DNA of 64,000 nt, from the NCBI RefSeq assembly GCF_023516615.1, contig NZ_JAMGBF010000054.1:1-64000 (forward strand), given 5' to 3'. Each line of letters starts with the position of its first letter. Position 1 is the first letter of the stretch. The notes under the pieces were generated by a model. It did not search any database, was not told where the DNA came from, and worked only from the letters and a program-made list of their open reading frames with translations. Source of the stretch: Streptomyces panaciradicis. Its GTDB lineage: Bacteria > Actinomycetota > Actinomycetes > Streptomycetales > Streptomycetaceae. Positions 1 through 6,777 of the stretch are shown piece after piece. Position numbers and translations under genes: made by a program.

Positions 1-489
1 GCGCCCGATCATCGAGGCGGCGAGGTCGAGCCGCCGCCGCATGCCGCCGGAGTAGGTGCTCGCGGGCCGCTTGGCGGCGTCCGTCAGCGAGAACCGCTCC
101 AGCAGTTCGTCGGCGCGGGCGCGGGCATCCTTGCGGGGCAGGTCGAGCAGCCGCCCGATCATGTACAGGTTCTCCCAGCCCGGCAGCTTCTCGTCGACCG
201 AGGCGTACTGCCCGGTGAGGCCGATCACCCGGCGCAGCTGGCGGGGCTGGCGCAGGACGTCGTAACCGGCGACGGTCGCCTCGCCGGCGTCGGGGGAGAG
301 CAGCGTGGAAAGGATCCGCACGAGGGTGGTCTTGCCGGCCCCGTTCGGCCCGAGCACACCCATCACGGTGCCCTCGCGCACGTCCAGGTCGACGCCGTCC
401 AGCGCCTTGGTCTCGCCGTAGTGCTTGACCATCCCCCGCACGGTGACGGCGTTGCCGCCGCCGCTGGAGTTCTTGTCGATTCGCGTCAT
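1..489 (-). CDS. ABC transporter ATP-binding protein, DrrA-like (3' part beyond window)
   Basis: The first 163 codons of an ATPase that would energise a drug- or lipid-type ABC exporter at the membrane. The start ATG at 489 gives MTRIDKNSSG; the frame stays open to the window edge. Visible motifs are Walker A GPNGAGKTT (about residues 46-54), a Q-loop GLTGQYASVD (about 92) and the ABC signature YSGGMRRRLDLA (about 147-158). These match the daunorubicin-resistance (DrrA) family, normally about 320 residues with the permease encoded next. Walker B lies outside the window. A purine-rich GGGAG stands 11-12 bases before the ATG. An 11-bp direct-repeat array lies 20-72 bases upstream and may control it. 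The substrate cannot be inferred. Confidence 0.9.
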   Translation of the reverse strand, partial: MTRIDKNSSGGGNAVTVRGMVKHYGETKALDGVDLDVREGTVMGVLGPNGAGKTTLVRILSTLLSPDAGEATVAGYDVLRQPRQLRRVIGLTGQYASVDEKLPGWENLYMIGRLLDLPRKDARARADELLERFSLTDAAKRPASTYSGGMRRRLDLAASMIGR

Positions 490-508
490 GAACAAGACGC
501 TCCCAGCC

Positions 509-561
509 CCCACCGACAAACGACCGACAGCCCACCGACAGCACCGACAGACCACCGACAG
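509..561 (-). repeat. Five-copy direct repeat upstream of the ABC ATPase gene
   Basis: Read on the minus strand, the heptamer CTGTCGG (last copy TTGTCGG) occurs five times in succession. The units are 11, 9, 11, 11 and 11 bases long, for example CTGTCGGTGGT and CTGTCGGTGGG. The array ends 20 bases before the ATPase start codon. Direct heptamers at 11-bp spacing, so on one face of the helix, are the known geometry of SARP/BTAD regulators and of some response regulators in Streptomyces. Which protein binds here is unknown, and simple slippage could also give such an array. Confidence 0.7.
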
Positions 562-571
562 CGGTGAAATC

Positions 572-600
572 CAGCCCGTCCGGCGCAGCCCCCAGGGGCG
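572..600. repeat. Degenerate copy of a Streptomyces intergenic repeat
   Basis: The segment CAGCCCGTCCGGCG followed by GCAGCCCCCAGGGG matches both ends of the longer element at 6647-6716, with the middle deleted. It lies between the ABC ATPase promoter region and the panB terminator. I see no gene in 562-700. Confidence 0.5.
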
Positions 601-619
601 GTCACCCCCACAAAGCCAG

Positions 620-651
620 CAGCCCGCCGACGGGGGAAGATCGGCGGGCTG
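620..651 (-). terminator. Rho-independent-type terminator of panB
   Basis: The inverted repeat CAGCCCGCCGA / TCGGCGGGCTG, 11 bp and perfect with a 10-base loop, lies 50 bases after the panB stop. It has no T-run, as is usual for Streptomyces terminators. Confidence 0.75.
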
Positions 652-700
652 CCTCTGTGCCGCAGTGGCTCAAGTGGACGCTGTGGCCCTGGTGAACGCC

Positions 701-1576
701 CTAGTGAACGCTGTGCTCCTCCAGCGGGAAGCCCCCGCCGACCACGTCCTGCGCGAACTCCTTCACCGCGTCGCCCATGACCTCACGCAGGTTCGCGTAC
801 TTCTTGACGAACTTCGGCACCCGGCCCGAGGTCAGGCCCAGCATGTCCGTCCACACCAGCACCTGCGCGTCCGTCTCCGGCCCCGCGCCGATGCCGACGG
901 TGGGGATGTGCAGCACGCGCGTGACCTCGGCCGCCAGCTCCGCCGGGACCAGCTCCAGCACCACGGCGAAGGCGCCCGCGTCCTGGACGGCCTTGGCGTC
1001 CCGCAGCAGCTGCTGGGCCGCCTCCTCGCCGCGCCCCTGGACGCGGTAGCCCATGGCGTTCACGGACTGCGGGGTCAGCCCGATGTGGGCCATGACCGGG
1101 ATGCCGGACTCCACGAGCAGCCGGATCTGCTCGTGCGAGCGCTCGCCGCCCTCCAGCTTCACGGCGCCCACCCCGGCGTCCTTCACCAGCCGGGTCGCCG
1201 AGCGCAGCGCCTGCACCGGCCCCTCCTGGTAGGAGCCGAAGGGCAGGTCGCCGACGATCAGGGCGCGCCGGGTGCCGCGCACCACGGCGGCCGACAGCAT
1301 CGTCATCTCGTCCATGGTGACGGGCACGGTCGTCTCGTAGCCGAGGTGACAGTTGCCCGCCGAGTCGCCGACGAGGAGCACAGGGATGCCGGCCTCGTCG
1401 AAGACGGAGGCGGTCATGGCGTCGTACGCGGTGAGCATGGGCCACTTCTCGCCCCGCTCCTTGGCGAGGGCGATGTCGCGGACGGTGATGCGGCGGGTGC
1501 TCTTTCCCCCGTACAGCGCCTTGCTGCCGTCGGAGGGGGCGTTCTGCGCGGTCTGGGCAGCCGAGAGCTGCGTCAT
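701..1576 (-). CDS. panB: 3-methyl-2-oxobutanoate hydroxymethyltransferase
   Basis: Ketopantoate hydroxymethyltransferase transfers a hydroxymethyl group from 5,10-methylene-THF to 2-oxoisovalerate, the first step of pantothenate and CoA synthesis in the cytosol. The 291 residues span the full PanB barrel. Visible are LTAYDAMTASVFDEAG, GDSAGNCHLGYET, VGDLPFGSYQ, KLEGGE, MAHIGLTPQSVNAMGGY-type sequence (here NAMGYRVQG), LELVP, and GIGAGPETDAQVLVWTDMLG near the C terminus. An upstream in-frame extension exists, but ATG 1576 (MTQLSAAQ) has AAGGAG eight bases before it, so I chose it. An N-terminal tail of about 35 residues precedes the conserved core. The gene is monocistronic here and diverges from the exporter gene. 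Confidence 0.95.
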   Translation of the reverse strand: MTQLSAAQTAQNAPSDGSKALYGGKSTRRITVRDIALAKERGEKWPMLTAYDAMTASVFDEAGIPVLLVGDSAGNCHLGYETTVPVTMDEMTMLSAAVVRGTRRALIVGDLPFGSYQEGPVQALRSATRLVKDAGVGAVKLEGGERSHEQIRLLVESGIPVMAHIGLTPQSVNAMGYRVQGRGEEAAQQLLRDAKAVQDAGAFAVVLELVPAELAAEVTRVLHIPTVGIGAGPETDAQVLVWTDMLGLTSGRVPKFVKKYANLREVMGDAVKEFAQDVVGGGFPLEEHSVH

Positions 1577-1714
1577 GGCAACGGCTCCTTCAGTCATCTC
1601 GAGGCGCCCTGACGGCGTCCCCGGATCACCCCCATGGTGGCACCTCGTGCCAGGCGCGGCCAAGAGGACCTGCGTCACGTGAGAACAATGAGTAAGGGGT
1701 GGGTAAAAACATTT

Positions 1715-1739
1715 TCGATACGGCACCGTCTCGTATCGA
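1715..1739. promoter_or_regulatory. Palindromic operator before the DHA2 exporter gene
   Basis: TCGATACG and its exact complement CGTATCGA are separated by nine bases and end 19 bases before the exporter start. This is the typical size and place of a TetR-family operator, and a TetR gene lies directly downstream of the exporter, so autoregulated repression is the likely logic. Confidence 0.75.
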
Positions 1740-1758
1740 TATTGCTTACGGTAGGGGC

Positions 1759-3348
1759 ATGACCTCTCCTGCCGTCCCAGCTCCTCGCATACCCGAAGCG
1801 GTGCACCGGCGCCGCTGGGCGATCCTCGGCGTGCTGATGCTGAGCCTGCTGATCGTCGTCCTGGACAACTCGATCCTGAACGTCGCCATCAAGACCATCT
1901 CCACTCCGGCCCCCACCGGCCTGGGCGCCACGCAGAGCGAGCTGGAGTGGGCGATCAACGCCTACACCCTCGTCTTCGCGGGCCTGCTGTTCACCGCGGG
2001 GCTCATCGGCGACCGGATCGGCCGCAAGAAGGTGCTGCTCGGCGGTCTCGTCGTGTTCGGCATCGGCTCCGCGCTCGCCGCCGAGTCCGGCTCACCCGCA
2101 CAGCTCATCGCCTACCGCGCGGTGATGGCGCTGGGCGCCGCGTTCGTCATGCCGGCCACCCTCGCCGTCCTGATGAACGTCTTCGAGCGCGAGGAGCAGC
2201 CCAAGGCCATCGGCATCTGGGCCGGCGGAGTCGGCCTCGCCATCGCCATCGGCCCGATCACCGGCGGTGTGCTCCTGGACCACTTCTGGTGGGGCTCGGT
2301 CTTCCTGATCAACGTGCCGATCGTGCTCCTCGCCCTCGCGCTGATGGTCTGGCTGGTGCCGGACTCCCGCGACCCGAAGCCCGGCCGCGTCGACCCGATC
2401 GGCGTGGTGCTCTCCGTCGTCGGTCTCGTCCTGCTCGTCTACGGCATCATCAAGGGCGGCGAGCTCGCCGACTTCACCGACCCGCAGGTGCTGGCCACCA
2501 TCGGCGCCGGTGTGGTGATCCTCGCCGCGTTCGTGCTGTTCGAGAAGCGCAGCGACCACCCGTCCCTGGACGTCAGCTACTTCAAGAACAAGGTGTTCTC
2601 GGCCGCCATGGCCGCCATCGCGCTGGTCTTCTTCGCGCTGATGGGCGTGACCTTCTTCTCGGTCTTCTACACCCAGAGCGTGCGCGGCTACTCCCCGCTG
2701 CAGTCCGGCCTGCTGATGCTGCCGCTGGCCGCCGCGCAGATGATCTTCGCCCCGCGGGCCCGGCTCGTCGTCGACCGGTTCGGCCACAAGGCCACGACCG
2801 GCGGCGGCCTGCTGCTGCTCGCGGGCATGCTGGCCGCGTTCGCCGGGTTCGAGGCGGACACCCCGATCTGGGTCCTGGAGGTCGTGTTCTTCCTCATGGG
2901 CACCGGCATGGCCCACGTCATGACCCCGACGTCCGTCGTCATCATGCAGGCCCTGCCGCGCGAGAAGGCCGGCTCCGCGTCCGCGCTGAGCAACACCTTC
3001 CGCCAGGTCGGCGGCGCCCTCGGCATCGCCGTCCTCGGCTCGGTGCTGTCCACGGCGTACCGCAACGGCATCGAGGGCAAGCTCTCCCTCCTGCCGGCCG
3101 GCCTCAGGGACGCGGCCGGCGAGTCCATCGAGGCCACGCTCGGCGTCGCCGCCAAGCTCGGCCCGCGCGGCAAAGGGCTCGTCGGCTCCGCCAACGACGC
3201 CTTCCTGCACGCCATGCACGTCACCGCCCTGTGCGGCACGGTCGTGGCCCTGATCGGTGCGGTGGTGGTGTTCCTGTTCCTGCCCGGCAAGCCGCCCGCC
3301 CGCCAGGAGGGCGAGGAGCAGCAGCAGTTGGTGGCAGCGGCGGAATAA
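1759..3348 (+). CDS. MFS exporter, DHA2 (EmrB/QacA) family
   Basis: A 529-residue proton-coupled multidrug exporter of the 14-helix DHA2 family in the cytoplasmic membrane. The first helix reads ILGVLMLSLLIVVLDNSILN, including the D-N-S-I-L-N form of the family motif D1. Motif A follows helix 2 as GDRIGRKKVLLGG, and motif C-like GPITGGVLLDHFWW lies near residue 175. The C terminus is a charged tail with QQQ. ATG 1759 was chosen because it precedes the conserved MTSPAVPAPRIPE leader and follows the operator; the preceding bases have only a weak GTAGGGG. The TetR gene starts 64 bases downstream, so the pair is probably co-transcribed and self-regulated. The exported compound is unknown. Confidence 0.93.
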   Translation: MTSPAVPAPRIPEAVHRRRWAILGVLMLSLLIVVLDNSILNVAIKTISTPAPTGLGATQSELEWAINAYTLVFAGLLFTAGLIGDRIGRKKVLLGGLVVFGIGSALAAESGSPAQLIAYRAVMALGAAFVMPATLAVLMNVFEREEQPKAIGIWAGGVGLAIAIGPITGGVLLDHFWWGSVFLINVPIVLLALALMVWLVPDSRDPKPGRVDPIGVVLSVVGLVLLVYGIIKGGELADFTDPQVLATIGAGVVILAAFVLFEKRSDHPSLDVSYFKNKVFSAAMAAIALVFFALMGVTFFSVFYTQSVRGYSPLQSGLLMLPLAAAQMIFAPRARLVVDRFGHKATTGGGLLLLAGMLAAFAGFEADTPIWVLEVVFFLMGTGMAHVMTPTSVVIMQALPREKAGSASALSNTFRQVGGALGIAVLGSVLSTAYRNGIEGKLSLLPAGLRDAAGESIEATLGVAAKLGPRGKGLVGSANDAFLHAMHVTALCGTVVALIGAVVVFLFLPGKPPARQEGEEQQQLVAAAE

Positions 3349-3411
3349 CCCCTTCCGCTCCACCGGGTGGCAGCGGGGACAATCGCTCCAGTACGAGGAA
3401 GGGACGCAGCA

Positions 3412-4053
3412 GTGAGCCTTGCCGACAGCCCAGCCGCTTCCGGGGCCCCCGCACGGGGACGCCCCCGCAGCGAGGCGGTCGAACGCGCCGTCATAGAGGG
3501 CGTGCTGAAGCTCCTGGAGGACGGCGTGCCCCTCGCCGACCTCTCCATCGAGCGCATCGCCCGCACGGCCGGGGTCGGCAAGGCCACCATCTACCGCCGC
3601 TGGAGCGGCAAGGAGGAGCTCTTCGTCGACGTCGTACGCGCCGCCGAGCCGCCGGACCCCGAACTGCCCGGCACCTCCATGCGCGACGACCTGGTGGCCC
3701 TGCTGGAGCCGCTGCGCCAGCGCGGTGTCATGACCCGCAGCTCGGCGCTGCTGCACAACGTGTTCGCCCAGATGAAGAGCAGTCCGAAGATCTGGGCCGC
3801 CTACCACTCCTCCGTGGTCGCGCCGCGGCGCAAGTTGCAGATCGAGATCCTGCGCCGCGGACAGCAGACCGGCGAACTGCGCGACGACGTCGACATCGAC
3901 CTGCTGCACGACCTGCTCGTCGCCCCGATGCTGGTGCGCACCGTGATGCGGCCGCACGCCGCCGTCGAGCCCGACCTCTCCGAGGGCCTGTCGGAGCAGA
4001 TCGTGGACACGCTCCTCGAAGGACTACGGCCCGTCAGTTCGCCGTCCGCGTAA
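3412..4053 (+). CDS. TetR-family transcriptional repressor
   Basis: A 213-residue regulator. The helix-turn-helix is clear (about residues 25-70): LSIERIARTAGVGKATIYRRWSGKEELF, the classical TetR recognition helix. The C-terminal half belongs to the TetR_C (PF16859-like) type with a QQTGELRDDVDIDLLHDLL segment. I chose GTG 3412 because GGAAGGGA lies about eight bases upstream; an in-frame start at 3367 has no such site. It lies 64 bases after the DHA2 exporter on the same strand and most likely represses that gene through the palindrome at 1715-1739. The ligand is not predictable. Confidence 0.9.
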   Translation: MSLADSPAASGAPARGRPRSEAVERAVIEGVLKLLEDGVPLADLSIERIARTAGVGKATIYRRWSGKEELFVDVVRAAEPPDPELPGTSMRDDLVALLEPLRQRGVMTRSSALLHNVFAQMKSSPKIWAAYHSSVVAPRRKLQIEILRRGQQTGELRDDVDIDLLHDLLVAPMLVRTVMRPHAAVEPDLSEGLSEQIVDTLLEGLRPVSSPSA

Positions 4054-4253
4054 CCCGAATGTGCGCGTTGTGTCACAGAGCGCGCTTTCCGCCCGCACCC
4101 ACGGAACCCGTGACGGCGGCCCCCACGTCCCACTGCCCGTACGGCCGCCGCACGGCGGCAGGATCGACGCCGATCATCCCCTAGGGTCTTAGGAGGGCGT
4201 GCCCCTCCTCGGGGGACGAACGGTGTGCACGGCAGGCAGTGAGGCGACGCGGT

Positions 4254-5303
4254 ATGGCGCAGCAGGCATACATGACGGAGACGGACAACGGCGGCTCGGG
4301 GCCCGAGCGTCCGGGAGCCCGATTCCGGCGCCTGATGAAGCGTCTGCTCTCCGGCTGGCGCGGCGACCCGAGAATCTGGCGCCGCGGCATCGTCCTCGCC
4401 GCCCTCGCGGTGGTCCTGGCCCTGGTCATGCTGCTGCACGCGAGGGTCCCCAACACCATCGGCAACCTGGGCAGTCTCACCGAGACCTTCCTGCCCTGGC
4501 TGGGCCTGCTGATCCCGGTCCTGCTCCTGCCGGCCCTGGTGCGCAAATCCGCCACGGCGCTGATCGCCCTGATCCTGCCGGTCGCCGTGTGGCTGAACCT
4601 GTTCGGCGGCCTGCTCACCGACAAGACAGGCAGCGGCGGCGACCTCACCGTGGCCACGCACAACGTCAACGCCGACAACCCCGATCCGGCGGGCACCGCC
4701 CGGGACGTGGCCGCCTCCGGCGCGGACGTGCTGGCCCTGGAGGAGCTGAAGGCCTCGGTCGTCCCGGTCTACGAGAAGGCGCTCGCGTCGACGTACAGGT
4801 ACCACTCCGTGCAGGGCACCGTCGGCCTGTGGAGCAAGTACCCGATGAGCGGCGTCAGGGCCGTCGACATCAAGCTGGGCTGGACCCGCGCCATGCGGGC
4901 CACCGTCACCACCCCGCAGGGCCCGGTCGCCTTCTACGTCGCCCACATGCCGTCGGTCCGCGTGAAGCTGAAGGCCGGATTCACCGCCCGCCAGCGCGAC
5001 ACCAGCGCCGACGCCCTCGGCGAGGCCATCGCCGACGAGACGCTGCCGCGCAAGGTGCTGCTCGGCGACCTCAACGGCACCATGAACGACCGCTCCCTCA
5101 ACGGCGTCACCTCCCAGATGCGCTCCACCCAGGGCGCGGCGGGCAACGGCTTCGGGTTCAGCTGGCCGGCCTCGTTCCCGATGGCGCGGATCGACCAGAT
5201 CATGGTCCAGGGCGTCGAGCCGGTGAGCTCCTGGACGCTGCCGGCGACCGGGAGCGACCACCTGCCGGTGGCGGCCCGTGTGAACCTCGACACCCGCTCT
5301 TAA
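4254..5303 (+). CDS. Endonuclease/exonuclease/phosphatase-fold membrane protein
   Basis: A 349-residue protein with three hydrophobic helices in the first 130 residues, followed by an outside-facing catalytic domain of the EEP (DNase I-like) superfamily. Metal and catalytic motifs are visible in order: THNVNADNPD, LALEEL, LLGDLNGTMNDRS and the terminal GSDHLPV. These correspond to the Asn, Glu, Asp-X-Asn and Asp-His residues of the family. Members cut phosphodiester or phosphomonoester bonds; the substrate here is unknown. ATG 4254 is one of three close starts (GTG 4239, ATG 4254, ATG 4272) and has GAGG nine bases before it. A TAGGGT hexamer at 4182 could be a -10 box. The gene stands alone. 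Confidence 0.85.
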   Translation: MAQQAYMTETDNGGSGPERPGARFRRLMKRLLSGWRGDPRIWRRGIVLAALAVVLALVMLLHARVPNTIGNLGSLTETFLPWLGLLIPVLLLPALVRKSATALIALILPVAVWLNLFGGLLTDKTGSGGDLTVATHNVNADNPDPAGTARDVAASGADVLALEELKASVVPVYEKALASTYRYHSVQGTVGLWSKYPMSGVRAVDIKLGWTRAMRATVTTPQGPVAFYVAHMPSVRVKLKAGFTARQRDTSADALGEAIADETLPRKVLLGDLNGTMNDRSLNGVTSQMRSTQGAAGNGFGFSWPASFPMARIDQIMVQGVEPVSSWTLPATGSDHLPVAARVNLDTRS

Positions 5304-5332
5304 CCTGCCGGAATAGTGGGCCTGAGAGACTT

Positions 5333-5364
5333 TGTTCCGCCAGTGAACATAGACTGGCGGAACA
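5333..5364 (+). promoter_or_regulatory. 12-bp perfect inverted repeat in the MFS gene leader
   Basis: TGTTCCGCCAGT and its exact complement ACTGGCGGAACA are separated by eight bases and end 45 bases before the MFS start. It lies 30 bases after the preceding gene, with no T-run. It may be a terminator, a regulator-binding dyad or a leader hairpin; position and symmetry do not decide between them. Confidence 0.6.
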
Positions 5365-5409
5365 CCCGTCCCTCTGACTTCCCGATCTCGGAAAGGAACA
5401 GGCCCCTTC

Positions 5410-6627
5410 ATGCCCCTGGCCCTGCTCGCTCTGGCCGTCGGCGCTTTCGGTATAGGCACCACCGAGTTCGTGATGATGGGCCTGCTGCCCGACGTCGCGA
5501 CCGACCTGCACGTCTCCATCCCCACCGCCGGTCATCTGGTCTCGGCGTACGCGCTGGGCGTGGTGATCGGCGCCCCGCTGCTCGCCGCGCTGACCGCGCG
5601 GATGTCCCGGCGCACGGTCCTGATCGGCCTGATGGCGCTGTTCGTGGCAGGCAACGCCCTCTCCGCGTTCGCCCCGGGCTACGACTCCCTGCTCGCCGCC
5701 CGCTTCCTCAGCGGCCTGCCGCACGGCGCCTTCTTCGGCGTGGGCGCGGTCGTCGCCACGAACATGGTCGCCCCCGAGCGCAAGGCACGCTCCGTCTCGC
5801 TGATGTTCCTCGGCCTGACGGTCGCCAACATCGCGGGCGTACCGGTCGCCACGCTCATGGGCCAGCACCTGGGCTGGCGGGCCACCTTCCTCGGCGTCAG
5901 CGCGATCGGCCTCGCGGCCATCGCCGCACTGGCCCTGCTCATCCCGCACGACCACACCCAGGCGCCGGCCGCCGGACTGCGCCGCGAGCTGACCGCCCTG
6001 AAGTCGCTGCCGGTGTGGCTGGCCCTGGGCACCACGGTCGCCGGCTTCGGCGCGCTGTTCTCCGCCTACAGCTACATCACCCCGATGCTGACGGACGCCG
6101 CCGGATACGCCGACACCAGCGTCACCCTGCTCCTCGCCCTCTTCGGCGTAGGCGCGACGATCGGCAACCTGCTCGGCGGACGCCTGGCGGACCACTCCCT
6201 GCGCGGCACCCTCTTCGGCGGCCTCGTCTCCCTGGCCGCCGTCCTGGCCCTCTTCCCGCTGCTGATGTCCGCCCAGTGGAGCGCGGCGATCGCGGTCACC
6301 CTGCTCGGCGCGGCGGCCTTCGTCACCGGCTCCCCGCTGCAGCTGATGGTCATGGAGAAGGCGTCGGCGGCCCCGTCGCTCGCCTCCTCGGCCAACCAGG
6401 CCGCCTTCAACCTGGCGAACGCCGGCGGAGCCTGGATCGGCGGCGTCGCCCTGGCCGCGGGCTTCGGGGTCACGTCCCCGGCCCCGGCGGGCGCGATGCT
6501 GGCGGTGCTGGGACTCGGCGTCGCGGCGGTGGCGTACGCGGTGGACCGGCGCCGGGTTCCGCAGAGCGGCAGGCAGCGTCTCGTCGCCGTCCATCTGCCG
6601 GAGGCCTCGGAAGTCCTGCACCGCTAG
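5410..6627 (+). CDS. MFS exporter, AraJ/Cmx-like (DHA1)
   Basis: A 405-residue, 12-helix transporter resembling sugar-efflux and chloramphenicol-efflux (CmlR/Cmx) proteins. The first helix carries the family hallmark GIGTTEFVMMGLLPDVATDL. SIPTAGHLVSAYALGVVIGAP follows, then motif A TARMSRRTVLIG and the repeat-2 motif GGRLADHSLRG. ATG 5410 is the natural start of helix 1; AAGGAAC lies 12 bases upstream, a rather long spacing. The 12-bp inverted repeat in the leader may regulate it. No regulator gene is adjacent. The substrate could be a drug or a sugar; the family alone does not say. Confidence 0.9.
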   Translation: MPLALLALAVGAFGIGTTEFVMMGLLPDVATDLHVSIPTAGHLVSAYALGVVIGAPLLAALTARMSRRTVLIGLMALFVAGNALSAFAPGYDSLLAARFLSGLPHGAFFGVGAVVATNMVAPERKARSVSLMFLGLTVANIAGVPVATLMGQHLGWRATFLGVSAIGLAAIAALALLIPHDHTQAPAAGLRRELTALKSLPVWLALGTTVAGFGALFSAYSYITPMLTDAAGYADTSVTLLLALFGVGATIGNLLGGRLADHSLRGTLFGGLVSLAAVLALFPLLMSAQWSAAIAVTLLGAAAFVTGSPLQLMVMEKASAAPSLASSANQAAFNLANAGGAWIGGVALAAGFGVTSPAPAGAMLAVLGLGVAAVAYAVDRRRVPQSGRQRLVAVHLPEASEVLHR

Positions 6628-6646
6628 ACGCCGTCGGGCATGCTCA

Positions 6647-6716
6647 GCCCGTCCGGCGTGTGAGGACGAGGCCCGAAGGGCCGACGGGGGGTCTGGGGGC
6701 GCAGCCCCCAGGGCCG
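6647..6716. repeat. Streptomyces intergenic repeat with two hairpins
   Basis: GCCCGTCCGGCGTGTGAGGA begins an element that I recognise as a very frequent dispersed intergenic sequence in Streptomyces genomes. It holds two hairpins: GGCCC-GAA-GGGCC at 6670-6682 and CTGGGGGC-GCA-GCCCCCAG at 6693-6711. It lies between two convergent genes and probably acts as a two-way terminator. A shortened relative sits at 572-600. Confidence 0.75.
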
Positions 6717-6777
6717 CGCACCCCCACCCACCCGCACCCGCACCGACCCGACCCGCCCCGCACCGCCCCGCACAGAC

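Noticed and set aside
425..1612. Long plus-strand frame opposite panB
   Set aside because: It is the GC-rich mirror of panB; its sequence is Arg/His/Gln-rich low complexity with no ribosome site or family motif.
2092..3957. 621-codon minus-strand frame opposite the DHA2 exporter
   Set aside because: His/Gly/Asp-rich composition typical of antisense frames at over 70% GC; the exporter has all family motifs.
6647..6716. Mobile element or attachment site
   Set aside because: No transposase, target duplication or tRNA nearby; it fits the dispersed intergenic repeat family.
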